Shown: positions 33,501 through 40,095 of the stretch, piece by piece
Layout: each line of letters starts with the position of its first letter
Numbering within the stretch: the stretch's first letter is position 1
NCBI GenBank assembly: GCA_012845835.1
Contig: JABAKD010000008.1
Coordinates: forward strand, 6,618,775-6,682,774
Source: Undaria pinnatifida
Taxonomy: Eukaryota > Sar > Phaeophyceae > Laminariales > Alariaceae
Direction of reading: 5' to 3'
Length of the DNA: 64,000 bases
Made by a program: the position numbers and the translations under genes
The notes under the pieces: model-generated
The model's database searches: none
What the model was told of the DNA's origin: nothing
What the model saw: the letters and a program-made list of their open reading frames with translations, nothing else

Positions 33501-35491
33501 TATGCGATTACAGTATATAACGGATCAGATCCCAGATCCCCGTTTGATGATTTAGATATTTCCGGACAGACAGATCCCTGATTTGTATGATGAACGAACT
33601 GACAGAAAAGGAAAGGAGGAGGGTGACGAGAGTATGTAGGTGGGAAGGAGGGGGACAGATTTGATGCGACTGCCGTGATAGCGACAGCGCTGTGCCTGCA
33701 CTTCCGGCTGTCCAACGCGCGGCGCGTGGTAGCGACATTCTGTGTAAATGCCGAGCAGTGCTAAGCGTCTGATAGCTGTAATACACCAGGTGTACGACTT
33801 GGCCCGGACTCGACGAAATCGTCGATAACGCATACGCGCTAACTCCTCGTTCCTTACCGCTTCATTTCGATAAAGCTCCAGATCGAGCATATGATGATTT
33901 ACCTGATCTACTGTAGATCGTACATAACAGTGGTATGAGAAATACTTGGCATGTATGTATCATGCATATCAATCGTGTGGATTCGCCTGCGGACGATACA
34001 GATCGCACGAGATCAGGGTACAAACTCAGGCACGCGTGATAATATGACCAAGCTTTGTAGATATCCCCGGCGAGATCGTGCGATGTTGGTTATATGGCAC
34101 TACCCACTGAGCTACGCAGTCACTGACTGAGTAGCTCAGTGGATAATGCTATATAACGAACAAAATGCATGTTTTCAGTTCGTTGATTGAATCTCGACGA
34201 CTTCATGACATGGATTTCCGGGGCTTTCGACGACTTCGTAACATTCATCTCCGGGGCCTTTCCCCTCGCCACTGGGTAGTGCTAAAGGAGGTGTCGTGAA
34301 TTTGAGTCTCGCCGACTTCATATTTGTTATTTGGAGCGTGCGCGAGACTCCATGTATGATAGTGTGCTCCTGAATACTATTGCTGTACGTGGCGAGGGGA
34401 GAGCCCCGGAGATCCCTGTTACGAAGTCGGCGAGATTCAATCAACGAATTCGAAAACATATATATTGTTCGTTACATTGGACTACCCACTGAGCTACTCA
34501 AGTCACGGTGACTAAGTAGTTCAGTGGTGCTATATAGCCAACAGACCAACCCCGGTGGAAAATTATGCAGATGATACAAATCTATGACGATGATCTGCAC
34601 AGCGATCTGTACAGTAGTGGTATGAACTGTCCGAGCGTGCGTAATTTCCCGGTTGGTCGCGATTATGGTTTGGGGTTTATGGTCAAGTGTGTTCAAATTT
34701 GCACCATTTGGCAAAGCTTTAAATTAGGACAATTCGTGACCTCGGCTCGAAGAAAAGCTGTTAATAAGGTGATGCTGCTCTGCTTTTGCTCGCTTGTGAG
34801 GTTGCGGTTACTGCTGTATGTACATTAAATACTCTATGTGGAGGCAATGCTGCTATCATACGACATGCTGCGCGGCTGCAGGGCGGTCGGTTACACCACG
34901 CCGACGAAGCTTGAGCTTTCAAACCAGCAACATTCTCCTCCGGCAACGTGTATTGACACTGCGAGTCCCAGCACCCTATATTTGTGCTAGTCTCCCAGTG
35001 CTCCCCTCCCCCATCCCTCCCCGCACTCTCCATCCCTCCCCCGCTCCCCCCCCGCTGCCTCCCTCACCCCCCTCCCCCCTCCCCCTCGCCCGACCCTCTC
35101 TTCCCCCCCTCCCCTCCCTCCCCCCACCCCTGCACAGGAGCAAGAGAGCGACGACGACAACGACAGCGACACGATGACAGAAGCAAGATCATCATCAGCA
35201 GCAGGTGACAACAAGAAGGACAAAAAAGCCACGCCTAGGGCGGCGTTAGATGCTATGCTAGCCGGGGAGGCAGCCATCAACCCCCAGGTTAACCGGACGC
35301 TGAAAAAAGCAAGGAAGGCGGATAAAAAGAAAGCTAGGAGAGCTTCCGCAAGGGCTTCCATGTCTCCGGAGGGAGGGAAGGAGGCGGGGGCGGGGGACGG
35401 GGCTGCGTATGACTTTTCGCGGGATTTCTATGGCGATGGGGAGGGGGCGGGGGCAGGGGGAGGGGAGCTTAGCGACGATGACGAACTTTGA
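14833..35491 (+). CDS. GNL3L: Nucleostemin-family nucleolar GTPase (GNL3/GNL3L/Grn1)
   Basis: Fourteen exons join in one frame to 624 codons, close to animal GNL3L/GNL3 (about 550-580). The family acts in the nucleolus in pre-60S ribosome maturation and export, and in animals also in growth control. Domain order: a basic N-terminal Grn1-type region (residues 1-115, with [11 protein letters not shown] and [14 protein letters not shown]), then a circularly permuted GTPase. Its motifs run [17 protein letters not shown] (G4), [13 protein letters not shown] (G1 P-loop), [10 protein letters not shown] (G2), LLDCPGIVF (G3). That G4-before-G1 order is diagnostic of the YlqF/YawG class. A helical domain follows, then an acidic glutamate run and a basic, [13 protein letters not shown]-rich tail ending in SDDDEL. 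The start sits in GCGGCCATGG, an excellent eukaryotic start context. Introns: 12 of 13 are phase 0, one uses a GC donor, and intron 9 is 7,023 bp and filled with fold-back repeats. Confidence 0.95.
16102..16209 (+). CDS. GNL3L: GTPase exon 2
   Basis: The exon is 36 codons, phase 0 at both ends. It encodes [16 protein letters not shown] and then [14 protein letters not shown], the conserved Grn1-domain block in which PGIPNS-PFK is a family signature. A degenerate (CCAA)n run at 15994-16065 lies just before the acceptor. Confidence 0.96.
16880..16960 (+). CDS. GNL3L: GTPase exon 3
   Basis: The exon is 27 codons, phase 0, with acceptor CCACAG before GTTCTC and donor AAATG before GTGGGT. It encodes the charged helix [16 protein letters not shown] and then KEKRRAEM, a predicted coiled coil of the N-terminal region. 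Confidence 0.95.
17125..17420 (+). repeat. Tandem duplicate (about 133 bp) in GTPase intron 3
   Basis: CACGATCTCGATCAT near 17132 and CACGATCTAGATCATG near 17265 each begin a unit. The units continue TGGGATATCTATGACG or TGGGATAGGCATGACG, then GCGCACGTGTTTGCCGG or GCGCACATGTTTGCCGG. A single inverted relative lies in light-harvesting intron 1 (13262-13560). Confidence 0.75.
18035..18142 (+). CDS. GNL3L: GTPase exon 4
   Basis: The exon is 36 codons, phase 0, with acceptor AATAG before ATGAAG and donor GTG before GTGAGT. It encodes a linker, [19 protein letters not shown], then EEFDKVEAG. It is less conserved than its neighbours, but the splice sites and frame fit exactly. Confidence 0.85.
18196..19905. 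mobile_element. Fold-back (long inverted repeat) element in GTPase intron 4
   Basis: The outer arms at 18383-18622 and 19164-19405 are inverted copies of about 240 bp. Inside them, a second inverted layer of TTTAGAGCTACAGCAG-type subrepeats runs as CTCTAAA at 18650-18890 and TAGAGCT at 18890-19140. A third, more diverged inverted copy lies at 19556-19905. The arms share an open frame (for example [12 protein letters not shown] and [16 protein letters not shown] against [16 protein letters not shown]). It has no recognised transposase, so it is probably a non-autonomous DNA element. The function of the shared frame is unknown. Confidence 0.8.
20223..20300 (+). CDS. GNL3L: GTPase exon 5
   Basis: The exon is 26 codons, phase 0. 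It encodes an acidic start [10 protein letters not shown] and then [12 protein letters not shown]. The (S/R)[11 protein letters not shown] segment immediately precedes the GTPase domain in this family. Confidence 0.95.
20815..21060 (+). repeat. Degenerate CCTAC pentamer repeat, GTPase intron 5
   Basis: CCCTACCCTACC and TTACCGTACCTTGC variants run almost to the exon 6 acceptor at 21107. The tract gives the intron its pyrimidine-rich 3' end. Open frames in it are composition artefacts. Confidence 0.85.
21108..21236 (+). CDS. GNL3L: GTPase exon 6 (DARDP motif)
   Basis: The exon is 43 codons, phase 0. It encodes [20 protein letters not shown] and ends KKLVLVLNK. The DARDP-x-G-x-R signature opens the permuted GTPase domain, and the exon stops between the two halves of the G4 motif NK/VD. 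Confidence 0.98.
21911..22030 (+). CDS. GNL3L: GTPase exon 7 (G4 second half); GC donor
   Basis: The exon is 40 codons, phase 0. It encodes [18 protein letters not shown] and then [16 protein letters not shown], completing G4 (NKVDLVP). The donor is AAG before GCAAGA, a GC-AG intron in the strong context usual for that class. No GT alternative preserves the frame nearby. Confidence 0.95.
22505..22545 (-). repeat. Possible relic of the flanking minisatellite core, GTPase intron 7
   Basis: In reverse complement this reads GCAGTGGAAATTCT, then GAACCTGAGCGCG, against GCAGTGGAAATTCT, then CGACCTAAATCG in the array minisatellite. Fourteen identical bases plus a partial match suggest a stray copy, but chance is not excluded. 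Confidence 0.35.
22634..22812 (+). CDS. GNL3L: GTPase exon 8 (P-loop, G1)
   Basis: The exon is 59 codons plus two bases and is the only one ending in phase 2. It encodes [15 protein letters not shown], then [20 protein letters not shown], which is the P-loop GYPNVGKSS. The donor is AAGAG before GTGTGT. Confidence 0.98.
23200..23272 (+). CDS. GNL3L: GTPase exon 9 (G2)
   Basis: The exon is 73 bases; the first base completes the arginine codon from exon 8. It encodes [19 protein letters not shown], which includes the G2 motif G-x-T-K preceded by SATPG. The donor is ACG before GTGAGC, opening the 7,023-bp intron 9. Confidence 0.97.
23404..24125 (+). repeat. Direct repeat pair in GTPase intron 9
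   Basis: Copies of about 200 bp at 23436-23625 and 23922-24111 share CGCGATTCCAAGA, ATCGGACAATGGAAGGG, GGCTGACG and CGATGTCAAC. The spacing of about 485 bp could reflect terminal direct repeats of a small element, but I found no TG...CA ends. Between them lies a smaller repeat with CGTTGCGGACC (23671 and 23736). Confidence 0.6.
24555..25075 (+). mobile_element. Long-arm inverted-repeat element, copy 1 (intron 9)
   Basis: This copy runs from TTTCCAGGCACATATTGAGC, through CTTTTGATCAAAACCAGGCC and CACCGGTTATTCGACTTACA, to GAGTGTATTTTCATT. Near-identical copies occur inverted at 25650-26170 and direct at 29160-29580 and 38200-38638. All carry C- or G-homopolymer stretches at the same places. No coding region was found. 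Confidence 0.85.
25076..25195 (+). mobile_element. LINE 3' tail relic with (AAC)n
   Basis: GTGTGACCACGGACT, then GAGTTAATGTGA, then (ACA)n closely match the 3' end of the right-arm LINE at 40376-40436. Non-LTR retrotransposons commonly end in such simple repeats. This is a short 5'-truncated copy lodged between the inverted arms; its left edge is uncertain. Confidence 0.6.
25650..29582. mobile_element. Large fold-back complex in GTPase intron 9
   Basis: The left half (25650-27310, minus sense) and right half (28010-29582, plus sense) are inverted copies with a spacer of about 700 bp. Matching blocks from outside in are: GAGTGTATTTT with the CACCGGTTATTCG block; GCGATCGTGCGGGTGG with long G runs (26350-26760 against 28640-29060); the AATTTCCGCGCACATATTGAA-type block; and ATCATTATTTTCTGACATCGC (27200-27320 against 28080-28100). 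No transposase was recognised. Transcribed in the pre-mRNA, it could fold into a hairpin longer than 1 kb. Confidence 0.8.
27310..30155. repeat. Second inverted pair in intron 9
   Basis: The fold-back spacer (27400-28060) has an inverted copy at 29583-30155, sharing TTGGATTTGGCGACCTCAGA, CCCACATCGGCACGGCAA-type and GGTGACATTGCATGACCA-type sequence. Each also contains an internal direct duplication: 27480-27600 with 27796-27920, and 29781-29868 with 30065-30152. Confidence 0.75.
30296..30448 (+). CDS. GNL3L: GTPase exon 10 (G3)
   Basis: The exon is 51 codons, phase 0. It encodes [15 protein letters not shown], which carries the G3 motif D-x-P-G, and then the helical domain start [18 protein letters not shown]. 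The frame stays open through intron 10 up to a TGA at 30782-30784. Confidence 0.97.
30519..30660 (+). repeat. (GTT)n microsatellite in GTPase intron 10
   Basis: About 140 bases of GTT units with a few GTC/GCT interruptions. All three forward frames lack stops in the tract, giving poly-Cys, poly-Val or poly-Leu reading. The intron is only 338 bp, so the tract fills much of it. Confidence 0.95.
30787..30933 (+). CDS. GNL3L: GTPase exon 11
   Basis: The exon is 49 codons, phase 0. It encodes [20 protein letters not shown], then [12 protein letters not shown] and [13 protein letters not shown]. The LA-x-x-x-GKL-KGG-PD and A-x-x-VL-DWN-GK pattern is the conserved end of the nucleostemin GTPase unit. 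Confidence 0.97.
31757..31882 (+). CDS. GNL3L: GTPase exon 12
   Basis: The exon is 42 codons, phase 0. It begins [11 protein letters not shown]; 'GKIP-(Y/F)-T-PP' is the family's continuation of exon 11. It then runs into an alanine/glycine-rich linker and [12 protein letters not shown]. Confidence 0.93.
32580..33327 (+). repeat. Diverged tandem duplication in GTPase intron 12
   Basis: The segment around 32725-32830 (CATCTGCGCCGTTTTTT, CCACCTGCTCTTCGCT, CGGACCGACAGACACTGC) is repeated around 33175-33285 (CATATCTACACCGTTTTT, CCGCCTGCTATTCGCT, CGGACGGGGACACACGC). Spacing is about 450 bp. Nothing coding was found. Confidence 0.6.
33328..33480 (+). CDS. GNL3L: GTPase exon 13 (acidic run)
   Basis: The exon is 51 codons, phase 0. 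It begins [16 protein letters not shown] and has two glutamate clusters near its end, the second encoded by a nearly pure GAG run at about 33440-33462, which is likely variable in length between individuals. The acidic segment is typical of nucleolar proteins. Confidence 0.88.
34084..34543. mobile_element. MITE-like element in GTPase intron 13
   Basis: The element is 460 bp, with ends TGTTGG and CCAACA and inverted arms of about 170 bp. Each arm contains its own hairpin around the GAGTAGCTCAGTGG motif, followed by a shared GAACAAAATGC/CGTTGATTGAATCTCG stretch and GACGACTTC or GCCGACTTC. An inner pair, CTCCGGGGCCTTTCCCCTCG and its complement, closes on a loop at about 34283-34387. TAGCTCAGTGG equals the tRNA A-box. 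No clear target duplication was seen. Confidence 0.75.
35138..35491 (+). CDS. GNL3L: GTPase exon 14 (C-terminus and stop)
   Basis: The exon is 117 codons plus TGA at 35489-35491. It has an acidic start [11 protein letters not shown], a basic block [18 protein letters not shown] that should support nucleolar retention, a conserved-looking [15 protein letters not shown], and a terminal SDDDEL. It follows a long pyrimidine tract (34995-35135) ending in CACAG. Confidence 0.92.
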   Translation, partial: EQESDDDNDSDTMTEARSSSAAGDNKKDKKATPRAALDAMLAGEAAINPQVNRTLKKARKADKKKARRASARASMSPEGGKEAGAGDGAAYDFSRDFYGDGEGAGAGGGELSDDDEL

Positions 35492-37229
35492 TTTGATTTG
35501 ACACACAGCAGCGTTGTCTATCGTGGGGGGGTTAGCTTATTTTTGTTTATTTTTTGCTTTTGCTGTGTACAATGATGATGGTTGGTCGGTGGTTTGATTG
35601 TCGGTGATTAATGAGTGATGATGGTCGGTGATGGACGATTGATGATCGGTGAAACCAGTACAACGCGTGCGTTGTGTTTCGAACTATATTAAACAAGGTG
35701 CTCGTACTCACAGTTCGGTTTGGCAAGAGTCGTGGTCATGCCATTTGCTTTTGAGGCGCCTCGTTTGCGAGCTGAGGCTGTGGCCCATGCTGATGCCGAT
35801 GGTGGTGGTGATTTTTTTTTTTTGTTAACTGGTATCTTGCGGACGCGTCTGAGAAAGCCTGAGTTCGAGACAACGCTGTGCGCTAGACCCTCAAGCTGTG
35901 TTCGCACATTTTGCGCGCCCTGGTGCTGCGTGGTGTCGTTTGTTTCGTTAGTCTATGTATTGCGCGTAATGTCGGTATATGCAACCTCTTGACCAAATAT
36001 GGAACACGCGAACAATACTGTACACAGTATTATTATGTCCGCGTTAGGGATCACAGGATGGGAGTATTTGATTGGATGAGGCCTCCTGCGATGGCCGGTG
36101 GTCCCGCCCAAACTTCTTGCGCCCTTTCTGACCACCGTGAAGCCACCTCACCCAAAATTTCGTTACACGAAGCCTTACTTCCGCGCGCGGAAGGCGAAAT
36201 CTTCCTCGAAAGCCGGTGACAAAATGGTATAACCTCTTGATTGCTTCTCAGCCCGTTCCTCGTTCTCTTACCGCGAGAGTTTTTGCGGGGGCTGCGATGC
36301 AGGTGAATAAATGTACTCGATAAATTTCTCAAGTATTATCAAAGGTGTCGTCCCAACCTTTGTTCCACAGTTTTTTTTTATTCATCTGATTAGACGACCC
36401 GATATGACCATAATATCCTGTATCCCCCACCTCATGTGTTGCCCCCCCCCTCCCCAAACGGCTGAAAAAATGGTCAAAACGACGTGTTAGTGTTAACTCC
36501 AGGGAGTTTCTAGTATAGACTACCTCGAGATTTTTTAATTGTATGAAATACGTATATATAGGCACAATGAATACCACCCTGGATATGGCGGGTAATCGCC
36601 TTGTTCACACGACTCCGACAAAGAATAAAATAGCGCGAGACAGCCCCCACACCGGGTAACACAACCCCGCCGCATTGTTTTTGCAACTTCAGCAGCCCTC
36701 TCTCGGTGAAATATAGCGTGCGCCGCGGGCGATGTGCCCGTTATTTCGAAAAGCATATACCCGGAACCTGACTCCCCCCCAATCATGTGTGCTGGGCACA
36801 GTGCGGAGGTGGTGTGTTGTAAAGGTATAAGGCTGTGTGTGGTCCAGTTCCCCGACTGCTGCTATGAGTACCTCTGGCTCTGCACTGGTTACTCACACAC
36901 ACGAGGGTTGCTTTGGATGTTAGGGCCTATCAGAGGTCGGCCAGTGAGCGTTAGTGGTAACTAGAAGAACGTCGTTCATCGCAGCTAGAGTTACTGTACA
37001 CATCTTTGGAAATCGTGTTCGGGGGTCAAGACTAGCTACACACAGGTATTGGTATATACAATATATAGTAGTCCTCAAGACGTTATTTTTTGCTCGCAGT
37101 AAGTGCCTCAGTGTTCGGTGTGTTCCTTGTGCAGCGCAGCAAGTGGTTTTGCACCCATCCATGAGTCCCATGATGTACGATGCAGTAAATTAAGACGATA
37201 TTAATCTAAACAATAAAAAGTCATCTCTC
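35492..37229. other. 3' flank of the GTPase gene, nothing recognised
   Basis: 35570-35660 has degenerate GATGATGGTCGGTGATGG-type repeats, probably within the 3' UTR. TATATTAAACA near 35685 is the nearest A-rich candidate for polyadenylation. The rest contains no exon chain or known domain; several open frames of 60-100 codons have no family resemblance. A transcribed gene cannot be ruled out. Confidence 0.5.
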
Positions 37230-37499
37230 AGCAAAAAAGTTCTTTCCGAGATGATTTATCATCTCAGGTACTACATCGCTCCAGACAGCTACGTGCGCTC
37301 TATAGCAGACGATCCTGATGAGATGCTACTGTTGAGCTGGGCATCAAGCTTGCGATAAAACGCACGCGACAGAGGGGAACGCGCGGTAGAACATAGAGCG
37401 CTGTCGTAGCTCCAACACCGTCAAAGCTAGCGCTTTTGCAATAAGGCCGTCTTAGCGTCCAAACGGCCGAACGTGATACCTACTGGTATATATAGGGCG

Positions 37500-38638
37500 T
37501 ATCCCGCCCCCCCCGATCCCTCTTGTTCAAACGCCCCACCTAAAATCAAAATCTACCAGAGTAGTAAACACTACCAGCCAGCTGATATAATCTCGTTATC
37601 TTTCTAGCCATCCATGCCGTAGCTCCAACTCATTTCCGCCCTCCTTCCCTCCCCCCCTCCCCTTTTTTTTTCTCCGCCGCCCAGTTTTTTCAAACGCCCC
37701 ACTTACAATCGAAATCGGCCATAGAGTAATAATCACTTCTACGCAATTGATATCACGTCATTATCTTTCTAGCCATCCATGACGTAGCTTTCATTCCACA
37801 TCCCCCCCCCCCCCACTCCAACGCCCCCTCCTTCCTCACCACCCGCGCACGATCGCCTAGACCTAGCACCATACGTACAGCAAACCCCTACATATATGCG
37901 ACCTGAAGCCCCTCCCCCCCACCCCCGCCCACCTCCCCCCCCCCACCCCCTACCCCCCACCTCCCCCACCTCCCCACCTCCCCACCCCCCCACCCCACCC
38001 CCACCCCCTCGAACACTCCGCCCTCTACTCACTGGTTGTACGACTTACAGGATATACATGATAAACTGGTGCATTATTTCCAAAACCGTCACATTTATCC
38101 CTTTAAAAGAATGTATGGTTTGCACGCACAGATTGAGCTGCCCCCCCCCCCATGATAAACTGCTGCATTCTTTCCAAAACCGTCACATTTATCCCCTTGA
38201 AGAATTTATAGTTTCCACGCACAAATTGAGCTGCCCCGCCCGCCCCCCGCCCCCCTCCCCCCCCCCCCCTTCCCCCCACCACCCCCGCTCCCTTTTGATC
38301 AAAATCAGGCCCCCACGTCCTTCAAAACTCCGCCCTCCCCTCACCGGTTATTCGACTTACAGGCTTCACTTGATAAACGGATGCATTTCCTTCCACAGCT
38401 GCCAGATTTTGTCCCCCTCAGAAACGGGTTTTATAGTTTCCGCGCACAGACTGACTAACATCACCCTGTTGACCCTGATAGCTACACTGTAGTTGCAAGG
38501 GGAGTCGCCGACCTATAGTATCCTTACTGAGGACACACACTCAGTAATACGCGCGATCGGAGTAATACACACAGCTTGCAAAGATGAGTTTCGACGAAAT
38601 CTTCGATCTCACAGCCGGAGTGTAATTTAATTTTTATA
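37500..38638 (+). mobile_element. Inserted copy of the intron 9 inverted-repeat family
   Basis: The insert begins TATCCCGCCCCCCCCGATCC and ends TAATTTAATTTTTATA. It matches 28365-29580 of the intron 9 complex block by block. ATATATAGGGCG flanks it on both sides (37488-37499 and 38639-38650). The left arm has TATATATAGGGCGAGTAGTC (in reverse complement of 7640-7665) without an insert, an empty-site equivalent. The 12-bp repeat is the likely target duplication, though its AT end could be partly chance. Confidence 0.8.
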
Positions 38639-38779
38639 ATATATAGGGCGAGTCGCCAAAGTATTGGTTGCATGAGACGTGGAGCCCGAACAAACCTGAC
38701 TATGACAGGCTACGACGGGTTCACCACTCCGTGCTCCTTCGATGCCTCGGATGGCGGAAACGGAAGCGCGACGACCATA

Positions 38780-39151
38780 TGTTATAAGGCTTAGTTTGGG
38801 TAAGCTACCGGTTAACCTTTTGCAAGTGGTCAAACGGACTAATACCCCACTAAGTCCTTAATAAATGGCGTCGTCGGCAGGACCATGGGTTTTTGGGTCG
38901 TGGGTTCGATCCCCACATCCACCATAATAAACTTTTTCAGATTTCCCCATGGCGAACTTGAAAAATACTCTTCCTGGTACCCCAGGGAATGAAACGGCTT
39001 GGATATATTGACAGGTCCGCCCGTATATCCGGCCGACCTGCTATCCCGCCGTTTCAGGGGGGGAGAGTGTTATAAGGCTTAGTTTGGGTAAGCTATTGGT
39101 TAACCAGTTGCAAGTGGTCAAACGGACTAATACCCCACTAATTCCTTAACA
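38780..39151 (+). mobile_element. TRIM-like miniature LTR retrotransposon inside the LINE
   Basis: The LTRs are 38780-38863 and 39068-39151, 84 bp each and almost identical, beginning TGTTATAAGG and ending TTAACA or TTAATA. The 4-bp target duplication CATA lies at 38776-38779 and 39152-39155. Removing the element and one CATA restores the LINE frame across the site. A candidate primer-binding site TGGCGTCGTCGG starts two bases after the first LTR, and a polypurine stretch (AGGGGGGGAGAG) precedes the second. With 204 bp of interior there is no coding capacity, so it must be mobilised in trans. Confidence 0.88.
38866..38924 (+). other. tRNA-like segment within the TRIM
   Basis: GTGGG, loop TTCGATC and CCCAC (38900-38916) form a perfect tRNA T-arm that includes the B-box GGTTCGATCC. 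ATCCACCA follows, as at a tRNA 3' end. TGGCGTCGTCGG at 38866 resembles an A-box. A full cloverleaf is not formed: no 5' acceptor strand pairs, and the anticodon arm is irregular. So this is not a tRNA gene. Confidence 0.6.
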
Positions 39152-39844
39152 CATACCCTATCGTACGACAACGCGCTTGCCAAGACAGCTTCCGAGAGTA
39201 TGGAGGCGATAGTGCGCGAACGGAGGATTTATATTATTTGCGGGATTTGTAGCACGTATGGGGAGAGGAGCGTCTGCCACAGAGGGTGATGTTTGGGGAG
39301 CTTGTTAGGGGTAAGGGCTACTCAGGGGGGCAAGAGAACTACTTGTTGGTGCATCTGAAGGAGGGTATGTCGATCTTTGCAATGAAGTTCGAAGGGTGGC
39401 GAAAGGCTGCTCAGAAGGCCGGCAGATGGTTTCAACGGATAGAGGAGGGAGCCGGGGTATTCGTGCGGAAATGGCATGAGGCGGGGAGACACAGAGCTGC
39501 AGAGCGACACGCAAAGGCCGCGGCAGAGTCATTCACCGTCGGCATATCTAGACGGCCGGGGGGAGGGGGGAGGGGGGAAGCGCGGGGGGGGGAGCGTCCT
39601 ACCCAAGAGACTGAAGTTTGAGTGTGGCCATGATCGTCTTGAATTTTGTGGGCCTTCTAACGGCCGTCACAAGTTAGCGTAAGGTCGCCCTCACTTCTTC
39701 GCCTTGTTGAGAGTTCTCTCCCCAGTGCGCCATCGATGCACGTGATATCCTCTATGTGAGCCCAATGCCGTCTTTAGTCAGTTCCTAGGGTCTGCTCTAG
39801 CATGACGTTTTTTCTCTCTTCCTTTACTTGCTTCCTCTTGTCTT

Positions 39845-40095
39845 GTCTTTTCTTGTTTTGCTCTTGTGTCTTTCCTTTCCTTCCCTTTCCTTTCCTTTCC
39901 TTTCCTTTCCTTTCCTTTCCTTTCCTTTCCTTTCCTTTCCTTTCCTTTTTCGCTTTCTTTTCTTTTCTTTCCTTCCCTTCGATTTACGTTATTCTCTTTC
40001 CTTTCCTTTCCTTTTTCGCTTTATTTTCTTTCATTTCAAAAGAACTTTCCTTTCCTTTATCTTTTTTTCTTTTCTTTGTTTCTTTCTTTCCAGAC
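39845..40095 (+). repeat. (CTTTC)n pyrimidine microsatellite
   Basis: A long run of TTTCC pentamers, degenerating into TTTCTTT blocks, lies in the LINE 3' UTR or beside it. The left arm lacks it. Open frames rich in F, L and S in this tract are artefacts. Confidence 0.92.

Noticed and set aside
38859-38924. A complete tRNA gene
   Set aside because: Only the T-arm and 3' end are good. There is no 5' acceptor strand and the anticodon arm does not fold normally.
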